Shown piece by piece: positions 10,160 to 18,921 of a stretch of DNA of 21,295 bases. Origin of the DNA: Cerioporus squamosus (taxonomy: Eukaryota > Basidiomycota > Agaricomycetes > Polyporales > Polyporaceae); NCBI GenBank assembly GCA_022592435.1, contig JABYQS010000473.1, positions 1-21,295 of the forward strand, given 5' to 3'. Each line of letters opens with the position of its first letter. The stretch's first letter is position 1. The notes below the pieces were generated by a model. That model saw only the letters and a list, made by a program, of their open reading frames with translations. It did no database searches and was not told the DNA's origin. Made by a program: the position numbers and the translations under genes.

Positions 10160-12019
10160 TAATCCCCTTCAACCCGTACTCAGCTACTCGGTCGTCATGT
10201 ACTTTCTCAGAAGTTTACAGTGTAGCACCACGCATGACCCGATTTCGTTAGGCATTGCTGCATTCTCAACGTTCTTTGTCGCCCTGGTTTGAGTCGATCG
10301 CTGCAAGGTCGAGTGAAGACGAGCGAAACACGACACAAAAGTGCCTGGACACCAATAGCGTATGTAGGAAATACAATTGCGGAATGTACGGACATGCTAC
10401 TCTACATACGAGAGGGGACAAGAGCAGCCTAGGGACGAAGCAAACCAACCTGCGAGGGAAGATGTTAGCGTAAATCCAATGAACGAGAGATTCAACGATG
10501 GATGTGAAAGAAGCCTCAGAGAACATACGTTGTCCAACATGTACGGTTCGGACATATGCTTGTCATTGAAATTTTGTATATCATCACAGACGAAAGATGG
10601 GAGGGAAAGAACGAAGGATATGGGCAGCGAAACGTTCAGGAAACTCACCTCTTTCGCCGACGCAAAATCAGAGACACCGGTGTTCTCAGATCTGTGGGTC
10701 CGAAAGGATGATGTGAGCACGGCGTCGGCATGGGCCGCAAGCGAATACACAATGAACGGGGGCGTCCTCAGCAGAGAGTTAAAGATGAGCGCATTCGAGC
10801 CACTGGCTCGTCACCGATAGAACAATATTGGATAGTTCATCACGGACGTCTGCAGCGCGCGGCCTTGACGCAGACTTACGTGTCGCAGAGCACTCCCGTG
10901 TCTTCGGTATCAAAAGGCTAAGATAGAATATGCATCTGCAACAAGAAGAGCATAGTCAGCGACCGCACGTTGACGCGAGTTCCGACAAAAGATGAAAGCT
11001 CCGTTGGTGATGCATGTTAGGTGAGTACGGCTCATGTTGAGTTCGCCAACTCGAATGTTATGGATAAAACTATCTTCATCGCAGTCTGGGAAGGAACTGG
11101 GCTCACCTAAGTAGAAGCTCGCAAGCTGCACGAACCGACGTGGACGAAGGACGATGAGGAGGAAAGGACGAGAGAGGAGAGGACGCGGAGACAAAGAGAG
11201 AAAATCGTTTTGAGTTCCGCCGGGTTCCCGGGGGCGCGGAGTTGGGCGGAGTTTGAGAGCTGTACAGTTGCTTGCGCCTATAAGAGCGTGCGATGCATTT
11301 TCCTCTCCGTCGTCGTTCCTATCACCCAGTAGACCTGGACATGTAGCAGCTGGTGAGTAGAGCTTCTCCATCTGTTCGAGCGCATGTTATGCGCTCGATT
11401 ATGATGATCCTTATTCAGTTCTGCTTCCGAAAGAGAGGGCAACCTCCTAGTGGACAACCTGTATACCAAAAACTCTCATTCTGATTCATTTTCGTCTGAC
11501 CACATCTTGACGACATTTGCTAACGCGCCTTCTCTCAGGGTCCCCAGGCAGTCAGTCGTATGCTGGAATCTCATGGGCGGCGGTTACGTGGTGCGAGGTG
11601 TAGGTGAGTCAAATCTCATCCTACTTGCGTCCAAGACGACACCAAGTTCATCCATTCGTTGAACGTCCCCTCATACACCTCGTCATCCCCACCTGTCCTC
11701 CGTTCTGCGGAGGTCAGGTCGTGCTTGCGGACACCGTCTTGGTGGCCGCAGGCTGGGTGTGATGGGGTCACTGTGAGGGGAAACATGAAAACACCGGCTT
11801 TATCTGACTTCATCTTCCGTGGACGCTGGAATGTTGTTTGCTGACGACGTTCTCGTAGATCGTCGCCTAGTGTACCCACATGTACCGTGTCCGATGCAAT
11901 GCTATCCATTCTACAATGCTTTTGCATATGTGCCCCGTCTGCGACGTGTACGACAAGTTAGTGTGTTACCTTCTCCGACGTGAATGACCAACATGCGTGA
12001 ACAGACGTCAGAAGCAAGA
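10160..12019. other. Weakly coding region, no gene assigned
   Basis: Open frames occur on both strands, but none shows a family motif. On the minus strand, segments such as FNSLLRTPPFIVYSLAAHAD (about 10720-10780) and DDEVYEGTFNEWMNLVSSWT (about 11630-11690) have protein-like texture and are followed by plausible donors. They may be exons of one or more degraded genes. No consistent multi-exon model could be built, so nothing further is claimed. Confidence 0.4.
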
Positions 12020-12127
12020 CTATTCGTGGGCGGCGTGGCAGGAAGGGCCAGGCTGTGCTCCTGCAGCTGCAGGTACGCTCGCCGGTACAAATAAGCTCCC
12101 CTTCTTATCCTCGGTTTCCTTGGACAT
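12020..12127 (-). CDS. Short ORF with protein-like N-terminus, unassigned
   Basis: An ATG at 12127 starts MSKETEDKKGSLFVPASVPA and the frame closes at 12020 after about 35 residues. The polar start followed by an Ala/Pro-rich stretch resembles the beginning of a fungal protein, but no downstream exon is convincing. It may be a short exon, a truncated copy or chance. Confidence 0.2.
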   Translation of the reverse strand: MSKETEDKKGSLFVPASVPAAAGAQPGPSCHAAHE

Positions 12128-12345
12128 GATCGAAAAGCGCAAGTACTTTGGTGGACCTGGCGCCAGGGTTGAAAGTCCTCAGGACTGCACGAATGGTGAG
12201 CATACCGACGCAGCCTCGGCACCGCAAAACCTGGCGTTGTGCCAGTAGTCGGGACTTCGCCCTACGCACGACACTTTCACGCTTCATATGGCGGTAAGTA
12301 CCAAGATCAGCCAGCGTGGAAGTCGCACCTGCCAAGGAACGTGCG

Positions 12346-12715
12346 CTAGACGAACCCGACACAGGTGCAAGATGGGCGAGGCTCGACACGGCTTCGTTCC
12401 GTCGGCGACAACGACCCTGCAAGCGGCACATCGTGCAGTAGCTCTCCGGTGAAAACGTTGTCGATTGGCCTCCCCTCTCCGGCGAGGACCACTGTGGTTG
12501 CGGGTGCGTGGTCGAGCCACCGTGCGGTAGTACGCCCAGGTGAGCGTGTGGCCTCGGGAAGGACGTAGAGACGGTCGTGAGCAAGTGGAGGGACGTTGTA
12601 GCGGACTCTGCTTGGGCCGGTCATGCTTCTGACCTCTCTCGGGGGAGGAGGATGCTGGTGCCAATTGTTCATCTATGTGAGACATACCAGCCTTAGCTTC
12701 TTCCTTCGCCGTCAT
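12346..12715 (-). CDS. Unidentified protein, possible two-exon gene
   Basis: An ATG at 12715 gives MTAKEEAKA and then a donor-like G|GTATGT. After an intron of about 52-60 bases the frame reads VRYNVPPLAHDRLYVLPEAT, then WLDHAPATTVVLAGEG and VFTGELLHDVPLAGSLSPTE, ending at 12346. The pattern of charged and hydrophobic residues and the good donor make coding plausible. I do not recognise the family. The exact acceptor and 3' end are unsure; a GGCAG|GTGC site lies just after the stop, so a longer gene is possible. Confidence 0.4.
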
Positions 12716-13292
12716 ATCTGCAGCAGTACTACATAATCATGTTCATGGCTGTACGTGTCCCGGGAGGGATGGGGTGGTATGGTACGGAGGTTTGACGGAG
12801 AGGCGAAGCGCGAGACATTCGACGTCTGTAGGAGAAGGAGGGCACATTCCCCGTCCAAATCCTTCCATAGTCATCATGAGTCCCCAGATGATACTATCGT
12901 CAACTCCTCGATTCCTCGATGCGACGCCAGAGGGACGCGTTCGCTCGGGGACCGACCGAGTACGTATCTGCGTGAATCGGCTGATACCCTCAATACGGCG
13001 GGTTCAAAGGCCTACTGCGGCCCAGCAATTTCGCTCAGCAGGGAACGTAGCCAAAAGCAGGAGGTCCGAGCCGGCCGAGGACCGTTAGTAGAGTCTGCAG
13101 CGGGACCTGGTGACATGGGACTTCGTGGTAGCCCCCGGGAGTCGGAGGCCTACCGCCAGCCCTACTTCAGAGGAGGTCGAAGGAGTTCACAATTCCAGTG
13201 GCTGATGTCACATTTCCCCTTGGTTCCTCGAACATGGCTATGTTACAAATGGGGCGTTATGCTGCTGTAGAAAAGATATGACGTTGTGTCGA
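12716..13292. other. Region with one uncharacterised plus-strand ORF
   Basis: A plus-strand frame stays open from 12755 to 13270 (171 codons), but it is Arg/Ser-rich with no motif and overlaps another open frame, so it reads as chance. The part next to 13292 is the 3' flank of the glutathione transferase gene. Nothing else is supported. Confidence 0.4.
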
Positions 13293-14245
13293 CTACTTCG
13301 CTTGGTCACGGATGTTCCCGAAACGCTTCCTGAACGCTTCGACCACATATGCCTATCAAACCAAGCGTCAGCAATGGCAGACGTGCACAATTCACCGCAC
13401 GTATACTTGCCTCATCGAACGTGGACTTGAAGCTCTCGCGGTTGAACAGGTCCTCCTGGTACTTCGCGAACCGCGCGAACTTGCTCCCGGTGATCTCGGC
13501 GTAGACCTTCTTGCCCTCGCCCTCCGGGAACGCGCCGATTTCGTTCAGGAGCGAGACACGGGCCCGCGCTAGGAACGGCACTATCGCAATGTCCGCGGCG
13601 GAGAACTCCCCGATCGCGAAGCCGGACTCGGGCAGGAGCGACTGGATGTACTCGAGCGCCTTGTAGAAGTCCTCGACGGGCGCGTTGCGCATCTGGAAGG
13701 CGAACCAGGCGGGGATGAGCTTGCTCGAGACACCCTCGATGAAGAAGCGGGCCTGGGCGCGCTTCACCGGATCCTTGGGGAGGATGCCGGACTCGGGGAA
13801 GAGGTCCGCGACGAACTCGACGAGGACGAGCGACTCGGCGATCTTGACGGACTCGGGTGAGGGCTCGTCGGGAGGAACGTCGGGGCCGCCGTATGCGATG
13901 GCCGGGACCTAATATCGGACGAGGAACGTTAGGCCCGTGCGGACATGAAGAGTCGAACGGAACCTTACCTTGCTGGCGGGGTTCACCTTAGGAGCGTACC
14001 ATTCTGGCTTGTTCTGCAGGTCAATCTCGTAGCGCTTGAACTGAGCCTTGGCTTCAGCGAGGGCGATCTCGGCCTATCAGGACAGATGAGTTTGCAGATC
14101 TTCCTGGCAGGCACCAGAAGATGGTTACCCTTTGCGCGAATGGGCAGATCTGCAATCGACGGGGGATCAGTATACAAATCGCAACTTCGCGTCGTCCCGG
14201 GCTAATGCATACCTTCGCAGTGTAAAGCGTGATTCTCTCGGGCAT
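13293..14245 (-). CDS. Glutathione S-transferase, omega-like (Cys-type)
   Basis: This is a cytosolic thiol transferase acting on glutathione conjugates in detoxification and redox balance. Exons are 14245-14213, 14149-14129, 14073-13969, 13908-13411 and 13352-13293, giving 238 aa with every junction in phase 0. The thioredoxin-fold N-terminus starts MPERITLYTAK and carries the Cys-type active site ICPFAQR (Cys13), encoded by a 21-base exon. KVPAIAYGGP holds the cis-proline, and the glutathione-contacting site follows as ...KIAESLVLVEFV. The helical C-terminal domain contains SAADIAIVPFLARARVSLLN. The last intron begins GCAAGT instead of GT; only this splice gives the coherent end AYVVEAFRKRFGNIRDQAK. 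No break or missing residue is seen. A TATATAA lies about 70 bases upstream. The class call rests on the CPFAQR motif; the substrate is unknown. Confidence 0.93.
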
Positions 14246-14645
14246 GTCTTGAGTGTGGTAGAGTGGACGTGTCGAGGACAACTTGCGGGACAATGTCCAC
14301 GGGGACGTGCGGCTTATATATGTGCACGACCTGGCGATTGGGCGGGGATGGCTGAGAGCGTGAAGCCTTAGCATGTGTGAAGTCGTCGCGGAAGTGTGGG
14401 ACTGAATGTCGTCATATACATTTATGCAGATAATGCAGCCATGCTTACTGTACTCCTAGTGATCGGGAGTCGTGCTGACTGATCCTCCTCCCAGCCACGT
14501 CCAGGAACCGTCCTTACAGAGCATGGATCATCGCTGTCCGAGTCAGCCAGTGTTAACCGCACCCCGTAGGAGCGCAACGGATGTAAAGTGGACACATATG
14601 TACACATTACGACCTCACAGGAACGCACCTGCTCACCTCGAGGCC
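14246..14645. other. Upstream region of the glutathione transferase gene
   Basis: Apart from the TATA box and small palindrome near the transferase gene, no gene or clear motif is seen. ORFs here are short and lack family features. Confidence 0.4.
14314..14320 (-). promoter_or_regulatory. TATA box of the glutathione transferase gene
   Basis: The minus strand reads TATATAA here, 69-75 bases upstream of the ATG at 14245. An imperfect palindrome GGACA-A-TGTCC (14288-14298) lies between the box and the start codon. Its role is unknown. Confidence 0.55.
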
Positions 14646-15371
14646 TCAGTCAAGCGTGACGCCGGATTGTCTTGATTGTCTAGACCCTACAGTTCGTCTT
14701 GGTAAGGGCGAGTACTCACTAGTAGTAGTACTGCAGCGGACTTGTGCAGTACAAGTGATTACCTGTACATTCAGTGACAGGCATCCACTGACCAACTGGT
14801 CTTTGATTCGGGGACAACATGCCACTCCTCGAAACCCTGTTCCTGCGAAAGCGGCAACATCACTGGCGCTCACTCCTCCGTCTGTGCGCATTTGATCTGT
14901 TTCTGCTTCGCTCTGAGCTGAGCGGCCTGCGACCGTCTTCACGCCGCTCGAGCAAGTATATGCGTGCTCGTGCGCCCACAGCCTCTCTGCCGCTCGATGG
15001 ATGTCTTGCGGCTTGCCGTCCTTCGGAAGTGTGTCGACGTCCTTCAGGAAATCTGACTGGGCCATCTCACCGTCAGTCTCTGAATGTGCGGTAAAACGGT
15101 TACCGATATAAGAGTACGGGTCGGCGCCTTCAGTTCGTAGCTGAATCTGCAAATGCGTGGGCAACGAGGAGACTTTGTGCCATGTCGATAGTCGTGTTAC
15201 CCACTGGTAGTCCGACAAACGCCAGCGCGGTCGGTGCAATGCTCCCGGGTGCGACTCGGCGAGGCTGAAGATGTGCCGATGAACCGGGAATATGCAGCGC
15301 GGGTTGCTGACGAGCCTACAGGGTGCCGCCGTGCAGTTGAAGCTTGAATGGGCCGACGGGATGATCTCCAT
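14646..15371 (-). CDS. Unidentified 241-residue ORF
   Basis: An uninterrupted frame runs from an ATG at 15371 to 14646. The middle part (LPTHLQIQLRTEGADPYSYI, then DFLKDVDTLPKDGKPQDIHR and AAERLWAHEHAYTC) reads like a folded protein. The ends are Ser/Thr/Arg-rich and less convincing, so true exon borders may lie inside. I recognise no domain, signal peptide or membrane segment. It lies upstream of the glutathione transferase gene on the same strand. It could be a lineage-specific gene, one exon of a larger gene, or chance. Confidence 0.35.
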   Translation of the reverse strand: MEIIPSAHSSFNCTAAPCRLVSNPRCIFPVHRHIFSLAESHPGALHRPRWRLSDYQWVTRLSTWHKVSSLPTHLQIQLRTEGADPYSYIGNRFTAHSETDGEMAQSDFLKDVDTLPKDGKPQDIHRAAERLWAHEHAYTCSSGVKTVAGRSAQSEAETDQMRTDGGVSASDVAAFAGTGFRGVACCPRIKDQLVSGCLSLNVQVITCTAQVRCSTTTSEYSPLPRRTVGSRQSRQSGVTLD

Positions 15372-15732
15372 GAGACCGCCTCCTTTGCTCTGCGACGTGT
15401 CCCTTGCTGTCTGCCTATGCCCGAGTCGAGCAGCTTCGGGTTCCCGGACTCAGGCTCCATATGAGTCGCGACCTTAGTACGGAGAATGAAGCGCGGCCGA
15501 GGTGGTTTCAGGTAGTCCTACGGTGTGTCATGATCGATCCGTTTCATGGTCGGGTGATCTGGATGAGGATAGAGTTCCTGGATGAGTGCACATTCTCCTC
15601 CGATGCGTACAGCTTGACGGCGTCCGCACATCCAGGGGCAGCTGGCGCATAGGAAACCGGATGTCACTCATATTGGTGATGCGGGTAGGCTTGTAGTTGG
15701 TTCCACTTCGCAGCGGACATGCGAGTGGTCTC
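15372..15732. other. No gene recognised
   Basis: Open frames here are short and in both orientations, with no splice-bounded exon or motif that I can support. Confidence 0.4.
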
Positions 15733-16035
15733 TTACCCAGACGACTCGGTTTGAGGCCGCACCGCGCAGCGAGACCACATGCGAGAGGTAGATGAATAGA
15801 GATGGGATGTATCGGTTGATGAGCAGTGATTGAAGGATCGGCGGATGAGTAGTGATTGGACTTCCTTCACGCCGTCAGATAGTGGTCTCGCAGCCTGCTT
15901 GACGTCGCAGAGCTCTTCTTGACTGCTGTCGAATAAGTAGCTGTCGGACATGATTTCGTAATCAAGACCGATTGAGAGTGGTGGTCCGGCTTTGTCTGGA
16001 AGCGGAGGGGTAGACGGAAGGGGGTCGACCATGGC
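15733..16035 (-). CDS. Unidentified ORF with a hydrophobic segment in a second frame
   Basis: An ATG at about 16032 starts MVDPLPSTPPLPDKAGPPLS, followed by DYEIMSDSYLFDSSQEELCD. From about 15840 a different frame reads LLINRYIPSLFIYLSHVVSL and ends NRVVW at a good donor (GTAAGAG, about 15737). This looks like a membrane segment of a gene whose frame changes over an imperfect 26-base tandem repeat (15812-15859). No family is recognised. It may be a broken relic. Confidence 0.3.
   Translation of the reverse strand, partial: AMVDPLPSTPPLPDKAGPPLSIGLDYEIMSDSYLFDSSQEELCDVKQAARPLSDGVKEVQSLLIRRSFNHCSSTDTSHLYSSTSRMWSRCAVRPQTESSG
15812..15859. repeat. Imperfect 26-base tandem repeat, two copies
   Basis: TCGGTTGATGAGCAGTGATT (15812-15831) recurs as TCGGCGGATGAGTAGTGATT (15838-15857), with three mismatches over 20 bases. 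The unit length is not a multiple of three, so the duplication shifts any frame crossing it. Confidence 0.7.
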
Positions 16036-16169
16036 ACGACGATCGAGGGAGCTAGGCGAAGTGGCGTGCAGAGAGAGTGTAGTCAAACCTGGGTGTTACT
16101 GCGATCTTTGATACTATACGACACCTGGAGGTCACAGCGTCCGGCGACACGATTTCGAACGAGTGATGA

Positions 16170-16486
16170 TTGCGCTGGTGTTACTTCACGTGGGAGATGG
16201 CGGTGCTGGACGGCCACAAGCTAGTCACGACAGGGCCAAACTCCGTCGTGCGGCACCCGAGTTACACAGGAGGGCTCAGCCGGTCATGATGGCAGGGAAC
16301 CTCGTGCTTCTGTTCAGCAAGGAGTTGTTATTCACCCTGCTTCACATGGGGGACACCATGCTAGGCAAGGCTGTCGGGTGCTTAGTCGTCGTAGACTTGA
16401 CGTACCCGTCTGAAGCGTTGATGTATCGGATGAGAACGCAGGACGAAGTGGTACGGGGGGAGTTCGGAGAGCAGTGGGTTGAATAG
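16170..16486 (+). pseudogene. Isoprenylcysteine O-methyltransferase (ICMT) remnant
   Basis: ICMT methylates the C-terminal prenylcysteine of CaaX proteins in the ER membrane. One frame (about 16170-16270) reads FTWEMAVLDGHKLVTTGPNS and then VVRHPSYTGG, the family's hallmark RHPSY region. After about 16271 a second frame continues PVMMAGNLVLLFSKELLF, DTMLGKAVGCLVVVDLTY, and ALMYRMRTQDEVVRGEFGEQ, the conserved C-terminal core. The frames differ by one missing base near 16268-16275. The second ends WVE-TAG where family members normally continue with Trp, as if TGG became TAG. Stops stand just upstream of 16170, and the N-terminal membrane half is absent. This is a truncated, frame-broken relic. 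Confidence 0.8.
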
Positions 16487-16557
16487 GCAGGCGAAGAAGA
16501 CATTAGACATCATATAACTTGGTTCCGATTGTGTACTAGCGCTATCAGTGACAGTAT

Positions 16558-17871
16558 TCATGATGTTCGGCAGATTACGTACCCACTGTACTTGTACACT
16601 TGAGAATCGCGACCAGGGGGCTTATCGGCATCGACTGGGTTCCAGGTGAATGCGCACCCCTTCCCTGGGTCGAGAGCGTCGATCCGAGCCATATCCTCGT
16701 CGCTCAGTTGAAAGTCGTACACTGCGGCGTTGGAGACGACGCGTGCTGGGTTAGAAGACTTCGAGAGGCGCACGAAACTTGGATATCAGCACATCAGCCT
16801 GCGGTCGTATATGACGAACAGCTTGTTGAGACGTACCCGTGTTGAAGGGACCACCGCACAAGGACTTGTGCCGGCCCTTGTCATACTGCGAGAAAGATCG
16901 GTCAGCTTTGAGGTCATCGAGGCAGAGGAAGGCGGATGAGAACCTTCTTCGCAGTATCCAAGATCTCGGGATCATTGCACCGAGTGCGCATGAGGGGCGC
17001 GTACGCCTCGTTGACGATGCCGTGCTTCTTGCAGTACTGGACGATCTCCTTCTGCTGACTCAACGGTTGCGACTGTCAAATAGGAACGACTGGTCAAACT
17101 CGTTCCTGGGACGCGAGCTGCGTGCGTGCAGACCTCAATCTGGTTTATGTCGGGAGTCTCCAAGCCTGCCTCGCGGATCTCCTCCAAGTGGTTCACCCCG
17201 CTGTGCTGTTCCCTGCATTAATTCGGATCCGCAGTGCGTGAACAGTGGAGCAAACGTACTAGTTGGATACTCCGATTGACTGCAGCTTCCCCTGCCTCTT
17301 CGCTTCAATGAGGGCACGCCAGGTGTCGAGCCGGAGCTGCTTGCTCGACTTCGCGCAGTGGATCAGCATCAAGTTGAGGTAGTCGAACCCGAAGTTCTTC
17401 AGCGAGTCATCTACAGCTGCAAGCGCGCTATCATATCCGTGCTCGCTCCTCGTTCGTGGTCTTGAATGCTGGACCCGGCGACCGCATCAGCATGTTTTAG
17501 CACGAACGTTGATTGGTAGGGCGACTCGCTAAGGAAACCTGCTTTCGCGGACGGTTTCGCCAACTTCAGCTCCGTTGTAGTAGGTTGTAGTACATGCGAG
17601 CGGAATCGATGTGACTGCACCCCGGGAGACCTGATGAGTGTCATCGCAAGACTGGTCGACCGCGACCTACCGGTATCCATGCTTCAGGGCAGTGATACAA
17701 GCTGATTGCACTTCTCGAGGTTGAGGTCTACACCAAGTCCTAGGAGAGGCAGATCAATACCCGATTGGAGAGTTGCGACACATCATCAGTATGAACACGT
17801 CCGATCGCACTTACCGGACCTGGGAAAGCGGACGGTGGAACTAATGGCCAACTTCAACTTTTCGATGCCAT
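16558..17871 (-). pseudogene. Aldo-keto reductase, degenerating
   Basis: This family reduces aldehydes and ketones with NADPH in the cytosol. Recognisable pieces in order are: LKLAISSTVRFP (about 17840), LPLLGLGV (about 17745), TALKHGYR, HIDSARMYYN (exon 17614-17539, Asp and catalytic Tyr area), FGFDYLNLMLIHC, RLDTWRALIEAKRQGKLQSI then GVSN (exon end 17260), YGVNHLEEIREAGLETPDIN (exon 17200-17134), KEIVQYCKKHGIVNEAYAPL (exon 17072-16944), VLVRWSLQHG (exon 16885-16837) and SSNPARVVSNAAVYDFQLSD (exon 16777-16558). Introns 17259-17201, 17133-17073, 16943-16886 and 16836-16778 are well formed. Breaks are a 10-base tandem duplication (17574-17593), one missing base near 16875-16877, others near 17450 and 17710, and loss of the segment linking Tyr to the GYDSA region. 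It is probably a pseudogene, though some breaks may be sequence errors. Confidence 0.82.
17574..17593. repeat. 10-base tandem duplication inside the aldo-keto reductase
   Basis: GTTGTAGTAG is followed directly by GTTGTAGTAC. On the gene strand this doubles TACTACAAC right after HIDSARM. Removing one copy joins MYYN directly to GAEVGETVRES, the family order, so the duplication is a genuine frame-breaking event. Confidence 0.75.
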
Positions 17872-18921
17872 GGGATGCGTGAGATGTGTGCGCTGAGGCT
17901 AGTGCAATTGCTGACAGGAAGATGTCTATGCTGGTCTCACCGGGCCCGGGATTATAGGATGGATTTTTCGACAATGACTCGGACCTCATCAAACGGCGAA
18001 CTTCGCCAAGTGGGACGAGGTGAGCTGTGTCGCACATATCCAGAGCGGTCTGTGCAACGATGTATGATGGATGTCGCAAGAAGCGGAAAATGTTCGAGAG
18101 GCAAACAGCGAGTGAACTTACACTAGCCGAAGCACCGTGAGGGAGGACAGAGACAAGAGATTGATTGAACCGACTACGCTATGAGTAAGAGCTCAGGAGG
18201 GAGCTCAGAGACTTAGAGCGCCTACCTGAATTGGACACAAAACATGTCCAAATAACGCTTGGCGCCCAAGCTCTGACTCTTGGCGAATTCAATCTAAGTA
18301 ACCTCCTCATGCTGCCAGTCCGCTTACCTCCGATGGCAGTGAGCAGATACCTTGTGCTTACAAGGTATGCCTCGGAACGGGTTTCGAAACTGACGATCAT
18401 AAATGCTGACTGAGGATTACTTTCTCAAGTCAACAGGATTACCAATGGGCGAATCTCAGGTGCCAAAGCCGCGAGCGTATTGCTCTGCTTCTTCGCGACC
18501 CGCCCTGATCAGGAGGCGAGCATCCAATTTTTTTGCCTGAGTTATCTCTCGGGCTGACGGGCTGGGCGGAACCATCTTGAATGCGCGATGGGGCGCAGCG
18601 CACAATCAAGCGAAACCATCCGCCCGCCCGAGCATGCGCTCGCCGAGAAGAAGAGTCGCCTACGTCCATGGGCGCCACATCTACAGTTGGACTGTGCGAG
18701 TCGCGCGGACAGAGCATCAGCCGCTGATAGAAAGTGGTTTGAATTATACTCTACACCAGTCCCCAGCGCAGGACGGCGTCCGAAGACGGACGAGTCGTTG
18801 ATCTGACAGATTGCGACCTGTCGTGTTCTACTTCAGCGTAATGGATGCACCGGGTAGGCGTTTGTATATATATGCTCACCAGATTCACGTTGCACGGTCA
18901 GAATCCTCCACGACTGGCAGC
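17872..18921. other. Divergent intergenic region upstream of the oxidase gene
   Basis: The region separates the minus-strand reductase relic from the plus-strand oxidase. It holds short ORFs without motifs, a hairpin GCTTGG-CGC-CCAAGC near 18258-18272 and a TATA box at 18865-18872. No further gene is seen. Confidence 0.5.
18865..18872 (+). promoter_or_regulatory. TATA box of the GMC oxidoreductase gene
   Basis: TATATATA lies 50-57 bases upstream of the ATG at 18922, a normal distance for a fungal core promoter. The 5' UTR would then be only about 20-30 bases long. Confidence 0.6.

Noticed and set aside
12755..13270. Plus-strand ORF of 171 codons
   Set aside because: Arg/Ser-rich with no motif, overlapped by another open frame of similar quality.
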